Virus record (IMG/VR): IMGVR_UViG_3300032236_000879
Span: 1-64,000 of that record
DNA length: 64,000 nt
Source: a virus
Reading direction: 5' to 3' (one strand)
Every line of letters starts with the position of its first letter. Position 1 is the stretch's first letter. This document shows positions 1 to 7,581 of the stretch, piece by piece. The position numbers and the translations under genes were made by a program. Below the pieces are notes generated by a model, which had not been told where the DNA came from, did no database searches, and saw only the letters and a program-made list of their open reading frames with translations.

Positions 1-514
1 TGACATTACCGGTACTAACGTTATTAGGAACAAGAAGATTACCTGTCAATTTGTTGAAAGTAAATCCGGAAACACCGCCAAAATTGCCTGAATCATTGAA
101 TTGTACTTGTGTGTTAGCGCCGCCAGGTGTCCCATTGCCGCCGCTGCCATTCCCACCCGGAGCCCATGATAGTGTACCTGCACCATCAGTCTGTAAGAAA
201 TATCCGTTCACTCCTCCCCTGATAGAAACGTTTGACACATTACCTAATGTTAAAACATTTCCATTCCAAGTCGCGTTTGGAATTCCAGCAAATGCACCAT
301 TATTATTATACTGCAATTGAGTATTAGCGCCGCCGGGGCTTGCATTGAACGGTTGACCGTTTGCATACTTATAATCTGAAGCATAGACTACATTAGCGGT
401 TACATTACCTGATGTTAGTACATTAGTAATAATATTGCCATTTGCATCAGCAAGGGGTACTTCAGGTATGCCAACTGAAAATCCACCAAGCGAGTTAAAA
501 TAATTTGCAGTCAT
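1..514 (-). CDS. Tail fibre protein, 5' part only (runs off window)
   Basis: An open frame starts at the ATG complementary to 512-514 and runs without a stop to the window edge, giving about 171 residues. It is low-complexity beta-rich fibre sequence. The motif GGANTQ(L/V)Q(Y/F)N occurs twice, and the segment YKYANGQPF resembles the YMYANGQ/YMYANGT motif of the two fibres at 58402 and 61925. An opening such as LADANGNI, followed by repeated N-G-N-V/L-T turns, is typical of phage fibre shafts. A TATAAATA box lies about 25 bases upstream on the same strand. The C-terminus and any receptor-binding tip are outside the window. Fibre identity is inferred from composition and shared motifs. Confidence 0.75.
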   Translation of the reverse strand, partial: MTANYFNSLGGFSVGIPEVPLADANGNIITNVLTSGNVTANVVYASDYKYANGQPFNASPGGANTQLQYNNNGAFAGIPNATWNGNVLTLGNVSNVSIRGGVNGYFLQTDGAGTLSWAPGGNGSGGNGTPGGANTQVQFNDSGNFGGVSGFTFNKLTGNLLVPNNVSTGNV

Positions 515-538
515 GTCGGGTTCTTTCGTGTGATATAG

Positions 539-550
539 TATTTATAAATA
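539..550. promoter_or_regulatory. Two-way T4-type late promoter box
   Basis: The 12-base palindrome TATTTATAAATA contains TATAAATA on both strands: 543-550 on plus and 546-539 on minus. TATAAATA is the T4 late promoter consensus read by gp55. The minus copy is well placed for the fibre gene starting at 514. Confidence 0.6.
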
Positions 551-592
551 TTTTGGGTTTTTTACCGCAGAAAAAAGTTTTTAGGTTCGCTT

Positions 593-600
593 TATAAATA
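593..600 (+). promoter_or_regulatory. Late promoter box TATAAATA
   Basis: A perfect TATAAATA lies only four bases before the ATG at 605. With T4-like spacing, transcription would start at or next to the start codon and leave almost no leader. Confidence 0.5.
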
Positions 601-604
601 CAGT

Positions 605-973
605 ATGATCATAGAACAACCAGCCAGACCTATATGCTCCCATTGTAAGTTTGCATTAGCCAAACCAAATGGAAAAAGTAAACACGGCTTTCAAAAATGG
701 CACAAGTATTGTGTTGACTGTGCAAAGACATTATATAGCGGTAGGTTCAAACACCTACAATATAAGAAGAATGAATGCGAAAAGTGCGGCTTTATACCAG
801 AAGACAGGATTCAACTTGATCTAGTATATGCTGATGGCAACAAAAAGAACAAAACAAAGAAAAACTTATTGACACTCTGTGCTAATTGTACTAGAGTACA
901 CAACAAGAAAATTCGCACAGGTAAGAAGTCAATATTGAATGTCACGGTCGACGGTGACACTAGAATTGCTTGA
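605..973 (+). CDS. Small zinc-finger protein, HNH-nuclease-like
   Basis: This is a 122-residue basic protein with four CxxC pairs: CSHC near residue 11, CVDC near 36, CEKC near 58 and CANC near 92. The stretch CEKCGF...ADGNKKN...NLLTLCANCTRVHNKK follows the layout of small phage HNH endonucleases, in which an Asp-Gly-Asn turn and NLxTLCxNCH follow a zinc knuckle. The usual first catalytic His is not obvious (the segment reads LDLVYADGN), so it may bind DNA without cutting or be a diverged nuclease. Its 3' end overlaps the convergent gene at 960 by 14 bases. Zinc binding is well supported; nuclease activity is only a guess. Confidence 0.6.
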   Translation: MIIEQPARPICSHCKFALAKPNGKSKHGFQKWHKYCVDCAKTLYSGRFKHLQYKKNECEKCGFIPEDRIQLDLVYADGNKKNKTKKNLLTLCANCTRVHNKKIRTGKKSILNVTVDGDTRIA

Positions 974-1994
974 TCCCTGCTCTTTTAAGTTCCTGTAGAT
1001 GTTCCCATGGATCAAATCTTTTACGGTCTTCTTCTACTAAAGCTGATAGTCTTTTGTTATTTTCTACGAGCCTATTCCAAACTTGTTCACGCAACTCTTT
1101 CACATTTGGATTAGTTTGTATGAAGTTCTTTAATGTTTTTATAACCTTTAGCATCCTAAGATGTTGGTTAGATTCATCATCATATGAATGGTTGTCCATC
1201 AAGTCATCAAATAGATCAAAGCCCAAATCTCTTAGCTTACTTGCTTCATCCGCAGCACCAAACCATATAGGTATTTGATGCCAAGCAAAGGCTTTGTGTG
1301 TCTTCTCTGTGATATAGGAGAATTCTTGAGAATTTTCTATGATCACATTACATAGATTCTTAAACATTACTTCTGTTTTAGGAGGATACAAACATTTTAT
1401 TATATTCACTTCACTGTCAATCATCATAGGAATTGAATAAGGATATAGAATCTTTCTACAAGTTTCAATACTGCTGTTGTTTTTATTCAGAGTTCCGAAA
1501 CTAAATCTACCATGATCTCGTAAGGTGTCTAATAAAAGTTTCATGAATTCTGCTCTAATCACTGTAGGCCTGCGAGATAATGCAATAAAATGTGTATCTA
1601 CTTCTATGTTTTTCCAGTCTATATTTTCTTTTTGCAGTAAGTCATACCAACCAAATTGATTTAAGGTATGATATCCTGCTTCAGTATTTTTATACTTACA
1701 TATACTTCTAGCTTCTTGTACCATGATTCTATTTGAATCAAATAAATTCAAACTAATAATGCGATCAACAAATGCAGTAGAGTCTATAGGTTCCCAAGTA
1801 GAGTCTACAATTATAATAGAATCTTTTATTAGTTCATAGTTCTCTTTAAGAATATTACTTAGATCAATTATACATTTTGGTGTAGCAGTAGACGTATATT
1901 CATCATAATTAAAAACTAACATTTCTGAAATTTTTATTCGTAAGATGTTAGTCTCATCATCAAATAGAATGAAGGGATTCAGCCAGTGTTTCAT
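960..1994 (-). CDS. Glycosyltransferase-like protein (fucosyltransferase-like C-terminal fold)
   Basis: A 344-residue protein. Near residues 230-270 it has ITEKTHKAF followed by IPIWFGA and then LRDLGFDLFDDL with Asp/Ser-rich sequence. This pattern (I-T-E-K-x-x-K-A...P-x-x-x-G...L-x-x-L-G-F-x-x-F-D) recurs in phage proteins related to GT10 alpha-1,3-fucosyltransferase folds, where the Glu-Lys region contacts the nucleotide sugar. It has no signal peptide or membrane segment. Its ATG overlaps the stop of the upstream HNH gene as ATGA, so translation is probably coupled. It could modify a virion or host glycan, but the acceptor is unknown. The family call rests on recalled motifs. Confidence 0.55.
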   Translation of the reverse strand: MKHWLNPFILFDDETNILRIKISEMLVFNYDEYTSTATPKCIIDLSNILKENYELIKDSIIIVDSTWEPIDSTAFVDRIISLNLFDSNRIMVQEARSICKYKNTEAGYHTLNQFGWYDLLQKENIDWKNIEVDTHFIALSRRPTVIRAEFMKLLLDTLRDHGRFSFGTLNKNNSSIETCRKILYPYSIPMMIDSEVNIIKCLYPPKTEVMFKNLCNVIIENSQEFSYITEKTHKAFAWHQIPIWFGAADEASKLRDLGFDLFDDLMDNHSYDDESNQHLRMLKVIKTLKNFIQTNPNVKELREQVWNRLVENNKRLSALVEEDRKRFDPWEHLQELKRAGIKQF

Positions 1995-2770
1995 GATCGG
2001 TGCCTGCAGTTACTACCGTGCCAGCGAGCGTAGTTACTAGGACCAAAAGTTTTATGACAATGTGGGCAAGTTTTCTTTAAGTCTTCTCTGTTATTAGGAT
2101 TATTTTTTGAGAACTCTTCTTTCATCCTAACAGCAACTTTATCACCGAATCCTTCTGGTTTAGCTTTGCCTTTTTGTGCAATAGATCGTTTTAGTTTTTC
2201 TTCTTCGCTCATGGGACCTTTGGATTTACCTTTACTTGCTAAAGACATCTTTATGCGAGTATCTTCAGATCGTTTTTGTCCAAATATCTTAGCAACTCTT
2301 TTTGCCTGTCCTTCGGCTTGTTTAATAGGATCTATTTTTCTATGTTTGGCAGCTTTTTTCAGATTCTCTCTATGTTCATTTGTAATTTCTACCCCACCTT
2401 TATTCCACGGTATTAGATTTTTAGATTTCATAACTATAGAATGATTTTTAGCGTGTTCTATTCTATATTTTTCATATACTCTTGCTGTAATAGAGGAAGA
2501 ATATCGTTGTTGGTATTTATTTTCTGCCTTCATTCCCTGAAGTGCATATAACATTTTATTTCGTTGTTCGCCTTCTGTCATCTTAATAAGAAGCCAATGA
2601 CAAATAAAATGTTCTTTTCCTGTTAAGTCTACAAGATTATCTCTGTCATCGGAGCCTCCCAATGATTGAGGAATAATATGATGTCTTTCCGTATAAGTTT
2701 CTAATACACGGTCTCTTGCTCGGTCTGTAATGATAAAATAGAGTTTGGTATATTTATTATCTTTAAACAT
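1991..2770 (-). CDS. HNH homing endonuclease with NUMOD-like repeats
   Basis: A 259-residue free-standing HNH endonuclease. The HNH motif starts at residues 28-39 (ERHHIIPQSLGG) and continues with NLVDLTGKEHFICH. The middle is basic with NUMOD3-like helices (SEDTRIKMSLASKGK). The C-terminus has a CPHC...WHGSNC zinc finger shared with the second HNH protein at 18332. Such enzymes cut a phage genome lacking the gene and spread by repair. It lies between the major capsid gene and the glycosyltransferase-like gene. Upstream is AAAGGTGA seven bases before ATG, inside a hairpin with a late promoter (separate entry). Homing function is inferred from the family. Confidence 0.85.
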   Translation of the reverse strand: MFKDNKYTKLYFIITDRARDRVLETYTERHHIIPQSLGGSDDRDNLVDLTGKEHFICHWLLIKMTEGEQRNKMLYALQGMKAENKYQQRYSSSITARVYEKYRIEHAKNHSIVMKSKNLIPWNKGGVEITNEHRENLKKAAKHRKIDPIKQAEGQAKRVAKIFGQKRSEDTRIKMSLASKGKSKGPMSEEEKLKRSIAQKGKAKPEGFGDKVAVRMKEEFSKNNPNNREDLKKTCPHCHKTFGPSNYARWHGSNCRHRS

Positions 2771-2799
2771 AATATCACCTTTCAGTGATATTATTTATC
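2771..2799 (-). promoter_or_regulatory. Late promoter overlapping an RBS-masking hairpin
   Basis: On the minus strand, GATAAATA (2799-2792) is followed by a perfect 8-bp inverted repeat: arms 2792-2785 (AATATCAC) and 2778-2771 (GTGATATT), loop TGAAAG. The 3' arm and loop hold the ribosome binding site, and ATG follows directly. A transcript starting at the late promoter would begin near 2786 and lack most of the 5' arm; readthrough transcripts would keep the hairpin. Confidence 0.65.
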
Positions 2800-2821
2800 A
2801 TATTAGGATAAAAAGTAATAG

Positions 2822-2847
2822 AAAAGGGGACATTTCTGCCCCCTTTT
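2822..2847 (-). terminator. Rho-independent terminator after gp23
   Basis: On the minus strand an 11-bp stem (AAAAGGGGGCA paired with TGTCCCCTTTT, one G-U pair) has a GAAA tetraloop and is followed within a few bases by CTATTACTTTTT. It lies about 40 bases after the gp23 stop. The A and T flanks may let it work in both directions. A weaker hairpin (ATAACT/AGTTAT) precedes it. Confidence 0.85.
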
Positions 2848-2889
2848 CCACCGTAAATAACTTTCTAATAGTTATCACTGTAAAGTGAA

Positions 2890-4086
2890 CTATTGGAATG
2901 TAAGGTTCTGAACAGCAATTTCCCCAACGTAGTCTGCCGCGTTGCCGAAGCTGCTTGCAGTATTGGTGAGTTCTATGTAGCCATAACGTGTCATGAATGA
3001 AACGACCGGCTCGAAAGTGGTCGGATCAAGGACGACGCCTGAAGACATCAACGGAATGTATGGGCAGTAGAATGCTGCTGCGTCAGTTTCCGATGAACCC
3101 TTATAGCCTACGAGTACTGGCTGAGTGTCTGGTGCGTAGCTGTTTACGAAAACGCGCATTGCACCGTTCAAAGTACCAACGAACTTAGTGTTAGTTGGAG
3201 CTTCGAAAGTACCTTCAGTAGTACGTGCGAAAGCTGAAGTTGTTGCTGACTGAAGAACAGTCAATGAAGCTGGGGATACAACAGCCCAGTTACCTGCACC
3301 ACGACGAGTGCGCTGTGCAATCAAGTTTGCAACGCGGTTGATGAGAACTGCAAGAGCAGCATGTTCGTCACCGACGTAAGTAGCAGTACCTGATACAGTT
3401 GCCTGGTTGTAAGTATACTCAGTTGATGCAAGAGTTGCCAATGAGAGCAAGATTTCCTGATCGATTTCAGCAGTGATTTCTTGTGCGAGAGCAGCCATGA
3501 TTTCTGCTTCAACGTCAATACCATGCTGTGACTGTGCGTCCTGAGCAGCTTCGAAAGTCCAGCGAGCTTGTAGCTTGCGTGACTTGGCTTCTACGGCCTG
3601 ACGAAGGATCTGAACAGAAATCTGCTTACCACCATTGCCTTCAAGAGTTGCAGTGTCAGCACCAGTGTAATAGTTGGTGCTAGTTGCGCCAGCTGGTACA
3701 CGTGAGTATGCCTGTGCGATCTTGAATGGTGAAAGAGCTTCTTCACCAGCATTAACAGAAGTTGCTGCTGCTGAGTTGTCAGTCAATGAGTTAGCATAGC
3801 GAACACGTAGAGTATGAATCTGACCAACTGGGCCAGTCATTGGCTGAATGCCGACGAGTTCGTTTGCAATAACAGTTGGCATAACACGACGAATTACTGG
3901 AAGAATAACGCGATTGAGTGTTGCGATATTACCAGCAGTTGTAGTGCCTGCTGAAGATTCAGCAAGAAGCTGCTTCTTCGTATTTTCAAGTAGAACACCC
4001 ATAGTTGACTTACGAGTGCCCTTTAAGCCTTCTAACAGGGCGTCTTTAGTTTCGTCCCAACGGCTTTCTAAAAGTACTTTTGACAT
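2890..4086 (-). CDS. 23: Major capsid protein gp23
   Basis: A 398-residue T4-type major head protein. After a helical N-terminal region, the sequence AGNIATLNRVILPVIRRVMP followed by NELVGIQPMTGPVGQIHTLRVRYA matches the conserved gp23 core. A gp21 cleavage site of form (L/I)-x-E is visible as LAE ending at residue 43 (LLAE/SSAG), so about 43 residues would be removed at maturation. It is shorter than T4 gp23 (521), mostly through a reduced middle. AGGAG sits before the ATG, and a strong terminator follows. It comes after gp22 with a 27-base gap, the conserved T4 order. Confidence 0.95.
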   Translation of the reverse strand: MSKVLLESRWDETKDALLEGLKGTRKSTMGVLLENTKKQLLAESSAGTTTAGNIATLNRVILPVIRRVMPTVIANELVGIQPMTGPVGQIHTLRVRYANSLTDNSAAATSVNAGEEALSPFKIAQAYSRVPAGATSTNYYTGADTATLEGNGGKQISVQILRQAVEAKSRKLQARWTFEAAQDAQSQHGIDVEAEIMAALAQEITAEIDQEILLSLATLASTEYTYNQATVSGTATYVGDEHAALAVLINRVANLIAQRTRRGAGNWAVVSPASLTVLQSATTSAFARTTEGTFEAPTNTKFVGTLNGAMRVFVNSYAPDTQPVLVGYKGSSETDAAAFYCPYIPLMSSGVVLDPTTFEPVVSFMTRYGYIELTNTASSFGNAADYVGEIAVQNLTFQ

Positions 4087-4113
4087 TTTTATATTCTCCT
4101 AAACTATGTCTAA

Positions 4114-5256
4114 TTAAAGCCCTGCCAGGCGCTTAATATCGATTACATTGTCTTTTTCTGATGAATCGATTTCTTCAAATTTCTTGGCAGATTTATTACC
4201 AGTTGCTTCTACAATAACAGATTCATTCAAAGCCTTCTTTGTTGAAGTAGGTTGAACTGCACCAGTATTAAGAACAGCTGGTAAATATTTGTCGAAAGCA
4301 GCCTGTAACTTTGAGGTTTGGACACTTTCGAGTAAAGTCTTCATTACCTGAGCCTTTTCAGCATTTAGAGTGCTTAGGAGCTTACCTAATTCTCTTTCAC
4401 GCTGAGTTGATTCTTTGATAATTCTAACTTCACGTTCCTTATTTTCAACTAACCTAGCTGTTTGCGTTAGTCTTGCATTAGCTTCAGCGAGTTGACGGTC
4501 TTTTTGAGCAAGTGCTTTCATAATCTTGCGAGTTTCAGCCTTATCGTTTAGATAAGTTACTGAGAATTCACTTGCAAATGATTCGAAAATCTTGCGTCCG
4601 AAATTATTTTCTTTGGCGAGCTTGATATCTTCTTTAAGCTGAAATAGTTCAGCCTTAAGTTGTGATGTGACTGCTGCATTGACTTTCTTAGCACTTTCTG
4701 CAATGAATCTTGCTTTGAGTGCTTCAAGTTGTTTGCGACCTTCTGCGACGAGCTTAACCTTAGCTTCAACAACAGCTTGTCTATCTTGAGCGAACTCTTT
4801 GATTTCACGAGCTAAAGCATGAACAATGAATTGTTCTAGCTTCATGTTGTTTTCCATCTGAAGTTGACGATCGGTGCGTAGCTCTCTGATTTCTTCAGCT
4901 AATTTAGTAACCATGAAATCATTGAACTTTGTAGCGTTTTCACGCAATTTTACTTGTGTTCTAACGCGGTCTTCGTTCATTGCTTTTCTTTCAGCAGCGA
5001 ATTCTTCAATTTCTGCTTTAAGATTTTCTGTCATCATCTTATCAAGGGCTTCTACCATTACGCCACGATCATGTTCGTAACGTTGTGCAAATTCCTCATG
5101 GAGTTCTGCACGGATCTCGTTACGGGCTTCATTTAACTTAGATTGCCAGGCTTCATTTAATTGAACCCCGATATCTTCGTTGATAAGTCCGCTTTCGAGT
5201 AGTGGTTTGATAGCGTCTAGCATTTTATCTAGTCCCTTATTATAATTTGAGTTCAT
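4114..5256 (-). CDS. 22: Prohead core scaffold protein gp22
   Basis: A 380-residue, almost entirely alpha-helical, Glu/Lys/Ala-rich protein with long coiled-coil stretches (for example EIRAELHEEFAQRYEHDRG and LVENKEREVRIIKESTQRE). It sits between gp21 and gp23, the position and composition of the T4 scaffold core protein, which fills the prohead and is digested by gp21. It is longer than T4 gp22 (269). The N-terminus (MLDAIKPLLESGLINEDIGVQ after a short lead-in) matches the usual gp22 opening. The start overlaps the end of gp21 by 17 bases; an internal ATG at MLDAIK would avoid most of the overlap, so the exact start is uncertain. Confidence 0.9.
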   Translation of the reverse strand: MNSNYNKGLDKMLDAIKPLLESGLINEDIGVQLNEAWQSKLNEARNEIRAELHEEFAQRYEHDRGVMVEALDKMMTENLKAEIEEFAAERKAMNEDRVRTQVKLRENATKFNDFMVTKLAEEIRELRTDRQLQMENNMKLEQFIVHALAREIKEFAQDRQAVVEAKVKLVAEGRKQLEALKARFIAESAKKVNAAVTSQLKAELFQLKEDIKLAKENNFGRKIFESFASEFSVTYLNDKAETRKIMKALAQKDRQLAEANARLTQTARLVENKEREVRIIKESTQRERELGKLLSTLNAEKAQVMKTLLESVQTSKLQAAFDKYLPAVLNTGAVQPTSTKKALNESVIVEATGNKSAKKFEEIDSSEKDNVIDIKRLAGL

Positions 5257-5878
5257 TGATGAGACGCTTTACTTCCTCACCTAAGAATCTCTGTACTTTT
5301 TTGTCACCACCTGCGCCTTTAGCGATCTCAAGAATTTTATGACCGTGCTTCATATTCATGACGCCTTCATAAATTGCCTTAGGATACGCATTAGGTGCGC
5401 TCGGTTGAGCAACGATATCGACAGTGATTATTTCAAAATCACTGACACGGCCATCCATGTCGTTCACATTACCTGATCCACGACTGGAAACGCCTAGCTT
5501 AACTCCCGACTCTAACATAGTCTTCACGAGTTGACCCATTGGAGTTGGGAGAATTTTCAGTTTCCCGAAACCATTTGGACCGTCCATCCACATACGAGTG
5601 ATCATATGAGATACGCGATCCAGATTAATCTTTAGATCGTCTGGGTGATCTACTTCGCCCAGAACAGAATAACCTTCTTCAATTTGTTTATTCAAAGTAT
5701 CTACAGCATTCTCGATTTCTTTGACGGGGTAAACACGCTCATTTGCGTTCTTTACCCCGCCTTGAATGAAAATACCTTTCATATAGAGAGACTTTAGTTT
5801 GTCGTCGCCTTCAGTGATGGCTTCGACAACTATGCCTGCTCTATCGAAAGTTAGATTTTCCCTAAGATACAAAGCCAT
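5240..5878 (-). CDS. 21: Prohead maturation protease gp21
   Basis: A 212-residue serine protease of the T4 gp21 (S21-like) family. Visible catalytic segments are His in GEVDHPDD (about residue 77) and Ser in GVSSRGSG (about 128), followed by DFEIITVDIVAQPSAPNA, the conserved beta-strand and product-site region. It cleaves capsid and core proteins after (L/I)-x-E during head maturation, and sites of that form occur in gp23 and in three proteins at 55.2-57.3 kb. Length equals T4 gp21 (212). It is co-transcribed with the gp67-like gene, with a 16-base gap. Confidence 0.93.
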   Translation of the reverse strand: MALYLRENLTFDRAGIVVEAITEGDDKLKSLYMKGIFIQGGVKNANERVYPVKEIENAVDTLNKQIEEGYSVLGEVDHPDDLKINLDRVSHMITRMWMDGPNGFGKLKILPTPMGQLVKTMLESGVKLGVSSRGSGNVNDMDGRVSDFEIITVDIVAQPSAPNAYPKAIYEGVMNMKHGHKILEIAKGAGGDKKVQRFLGEEVKRLINELKL

Positions 5879-5894
5879 TTGTTCTCAGATTCCC

Positions 5895-6755
5895 TTAACG
5901 AACTGGTCTACGAGAAGAACGTTTTCTTGACTCTGCGACCGGGCTCTTAGTATTCGCTGCTCCATCCTTCTTTACAGGAGCTGGAGTCTTGCTTAGATCG
6001 ATTCCTCTGTGACCTGGTGCATTCTGGAATTTACCTGCACCCGGTAGATCGCGTTCACCCTTTGAATACATGTTGCTTGGGCCCTTTGGTCCAGTTGGAA
6101 CTGTTTCAGCAGCACCGGAGAATCTTACTGGTCTGCTTGCCATTCCTGCTTGACCTGCATTTGCGGCTGAACCTACTGCGCTTCTTCTCTGTGCGCCATT
6201 GTCGCCGTGAGACATAGAAACCTTCTGAAGCTGAACAGCTTCCATCATTGCTTCTTCGTCTTCTTCGTCACCTTCTTCGTCTTCCATATCTTCATCACCG
6301 AAGTCTTCTTCTTCATCACCGAAGTCTTCTTCTTCATCACCGAAGTCTTCGTCGTGATCGTCTCCGCCCATGATTTCTTCGAACTCAGCCATCAACTGGT
6401 CGAGCTTGTCTTCGATACGAATTACGGCACTTTCAATTTCTTCATGTTCGATGTCTTCTTCATCATGATCCATTTCATAATCATTCATGAAGTCTTCTTC
6501 TTCATCTTCCATATCATCATCGAAGTCGATGTCTGATTCGTCATCTTCCATGACGCCTGATTCTTCAGCATTGATCTCATCAAGTAGATCACCTACTTGA
6601 CCGCCCATCATACCTTCTTCCATATCTTCGTCCATAAGTGACTCAAAGATTTCACGTGACTTTTCAACAACGATTTCATGGAATAGTTCACGAGCTTGAG
6701 CTACGTCTTCATTGATGATAAGATCATGCAATTGCTTAAATTTTCTAATGTCCAT
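5895..6755 (-). CDS. 67: Prohead core protein, gp67-like, acidic
   Basis: A 286-residue protein. The first ~45 residues (FKQLHDLIINEDVAQARELFHEI) resemble the helical start of T4 gp67 (pattern x-x-N-D-x-x-x-A-R-x-L-F), followed by a long Asp/Glu tract as in T4 gp67 (about 80 residues). This copy adds a Gly/Ser/Pro/Arg-rich basic tail ending KRSSRRPVR. The acidic tract contains three tandem FGDEEED-type units coded by 21-bp repeats at 6291-6353. T4 gp67 is a core component and is chopped by gp21 into small internal peptides. Location between gp21 and gp20 agrees. AGGAGAAAT precedes the ATG. Confidence 0.75.
   Translation of the reverse strand: MDIRKFKQLHDLIINEDVAQARELFHEIVVEKSREIFESLMDEDMEEGMMGGQVGDLLDEINAEESGVMEDDESDIDFDDDMEDEEEDFMNDYEMDHDEEDIEHEEIESAVIRIEDKLDQLMAEFEEIMGGDDHDEDFGDEEEDFGDEEEDFGDEDMEDEEGDEEDEEAMMEAVQLQKVSMSHGDNGAQRRSAVGSAANAGQAGMASRPVRFSGAAETVPTGPKGPSNMYSKGERDLPGAGKFQNAPGHRGIDLSKTPAPVKKDGAANTKSPVAESRKRSSRRPVR
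6291..6353 (-). repeat. 3 x 21-bp tandem repeat in the gp67-like gene
   Basis: Three 21-base units (6291-6311, 6312-6332, 6333-6353) are near-identical; the third differs at the 3' end on plus. They code for repeated Asp/Glu with FGD and could change copy number by slippage without loss of frame. Confidence 0.85.
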
Positions 6756-6867
6756 TGAATATTTCTCCTGATAGAAATGGCTTTGTATAGTTACTTATGC
6801 CATAGTCATCAAAAGCATTCAATAAGTATGTATTTTTTACATTTTTAGAAAATATACCCCAAATAGC

Positions 6868-7089
6868 TTAAATGCCGGGCGCTGCAGGCTTAGGACCATA
6901 TTGGGTTTTTACTTGTTGTAGATATAGTTTACGTTCATAGTTCCGAACATCAATCATTCGGCGCAACTTTCGTATTTGCTTGAGGGTTAGTTTAGTTTTT
7001 CTGGATGTTCGGTATACAGGTCTACTATTATCCCCATTGATATCTTGGGTACCTAACACCGGCGGATCAAACATCTCTAACAGTTTCAT
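6868..7089 (-). CDS. Small capsid-operon protein (gp68 position)
   Basis: A 73-residue protein between the gp67-like gene and gp20. The opening MKLLEMFDPPVLG and the basic middle SRKTKLTLKQIRKLRRMIDVRNYERK, ending in PKPAAPGI, recall short proteins found at this position in cyanophage-like T4 relatives. T4 itself has gp68, a core protein, near here; homology to gp68 cannot be shown by eye. A GATAAATA box lies at 7102-7095, six bases before ATG. Its small size, basic middle and context suggest a prohead core or portal-associated role. Confidence 0.65.
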   Translation of the reverse strand: MKLLEMFDPPVLGTQDINGDNSRPVYRTSRKTKLTLKQIRKLRRMIDVRNYERKLYLQQVKTQYGPKPAAPGI

Positions 7090-7094
7090 ATGAT

Positions 7095-7102
7095 TATTTA
7101 TC
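7095..7102 (-). promoter_or_regulatory. Late promoter box GATAAATA (minus)
   Basis: GATAAATA reads 7102-7095 on the minus strand, between the gp20 stop (7105) and the ATG at 7089. It would restart transcription for the rest of the capsid operon with a very short or absent leader. Confidence 0.45.
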
Positions 7103-7104
7103 TT

Positions 7105-7581
7105 TTAAATCTGTATTGCGCCGGCTGCTGCGCTAGCTGGTCCGGCTGCTCCGCCCGGAACTGCCGCCCCGCCTGTATCTGCTACAGGACCAGCAGTTTC
7201 AAGTCCTGCGCCCCCTTCAAATTCATTTCCGGCACCTTGAATTTCATCAGCAGTATTCTGATCAGATTCAAAGTCACCCACAGATACTCCGATATTTCTA
7301 AGATCAGAACCCTTAGTGTCCTGAGTAACATTCTGTGCATTTTCTTCTTCCCAAAGCTTTTCATTCTTCTTGATTTCTTCTTCAGTCAAGCCTAAGAATC
7401 TTTCGAGAGCAAATCTCTTTGACATATACGGGAAACCTTCTACGGAAGTGAATGTAGATACTCTTGCAGTATCCAGTTCAATCTGACGATATGCAGCAAA
7501 GTTTTGTGGAGGATTGAAAGTGATATTGAACAAGCCAGTATCGATATTGAATCCTCTCCAGCGCAAGAATAGTTTGAACTC
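7105..7581 (-). CDS. 20: Portal protein gp20, C-terminal part after in-frame TAA
   Basis: This open stretch continues the gp20 frame directly after the TAA at 7584-7582. Its beginning, EFKLFLRWRGFNIDTGLFNI followed by FNPPQNFAAYRQIELDTAR and YMSKRFALERFLGLTEEEI, is the standard gp20 C-terminal domain, and it ends in a Gly/Ala-rich tail. There is no ATG or Shine-Dalgarno site; the first possible start is a TTG at 7566 inside a conserved strand. It is therefore not an independent gene. Either the TAA is a sequencing or assembly error, the gene is broken in this genome, or the stop is read through. About 159 codons. Confidence 0.85.
   Translation of the reverse strand, partial: EFKLFLRWRGFNIDTGLFNITFNPPQNFAAYRQIELDTARVSTFTSVEGFPYMSKRFALERFLGLTEEEIKKNEKLWEEENAQNVTQDTKGSDLRNIGVSVGDFESDQNTADEIQGAGNEFEGGAGLETAGPVADTGGAAVPGGAAGPASAAAGAIQI

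Noticed and set aside
6207-6536. Plus-strand frames opposite the gp67-like gene, rich in Phe/Ile
   Set aside because: They are the complement of the Asp/Glu repeat tract and have no start signals or homology.
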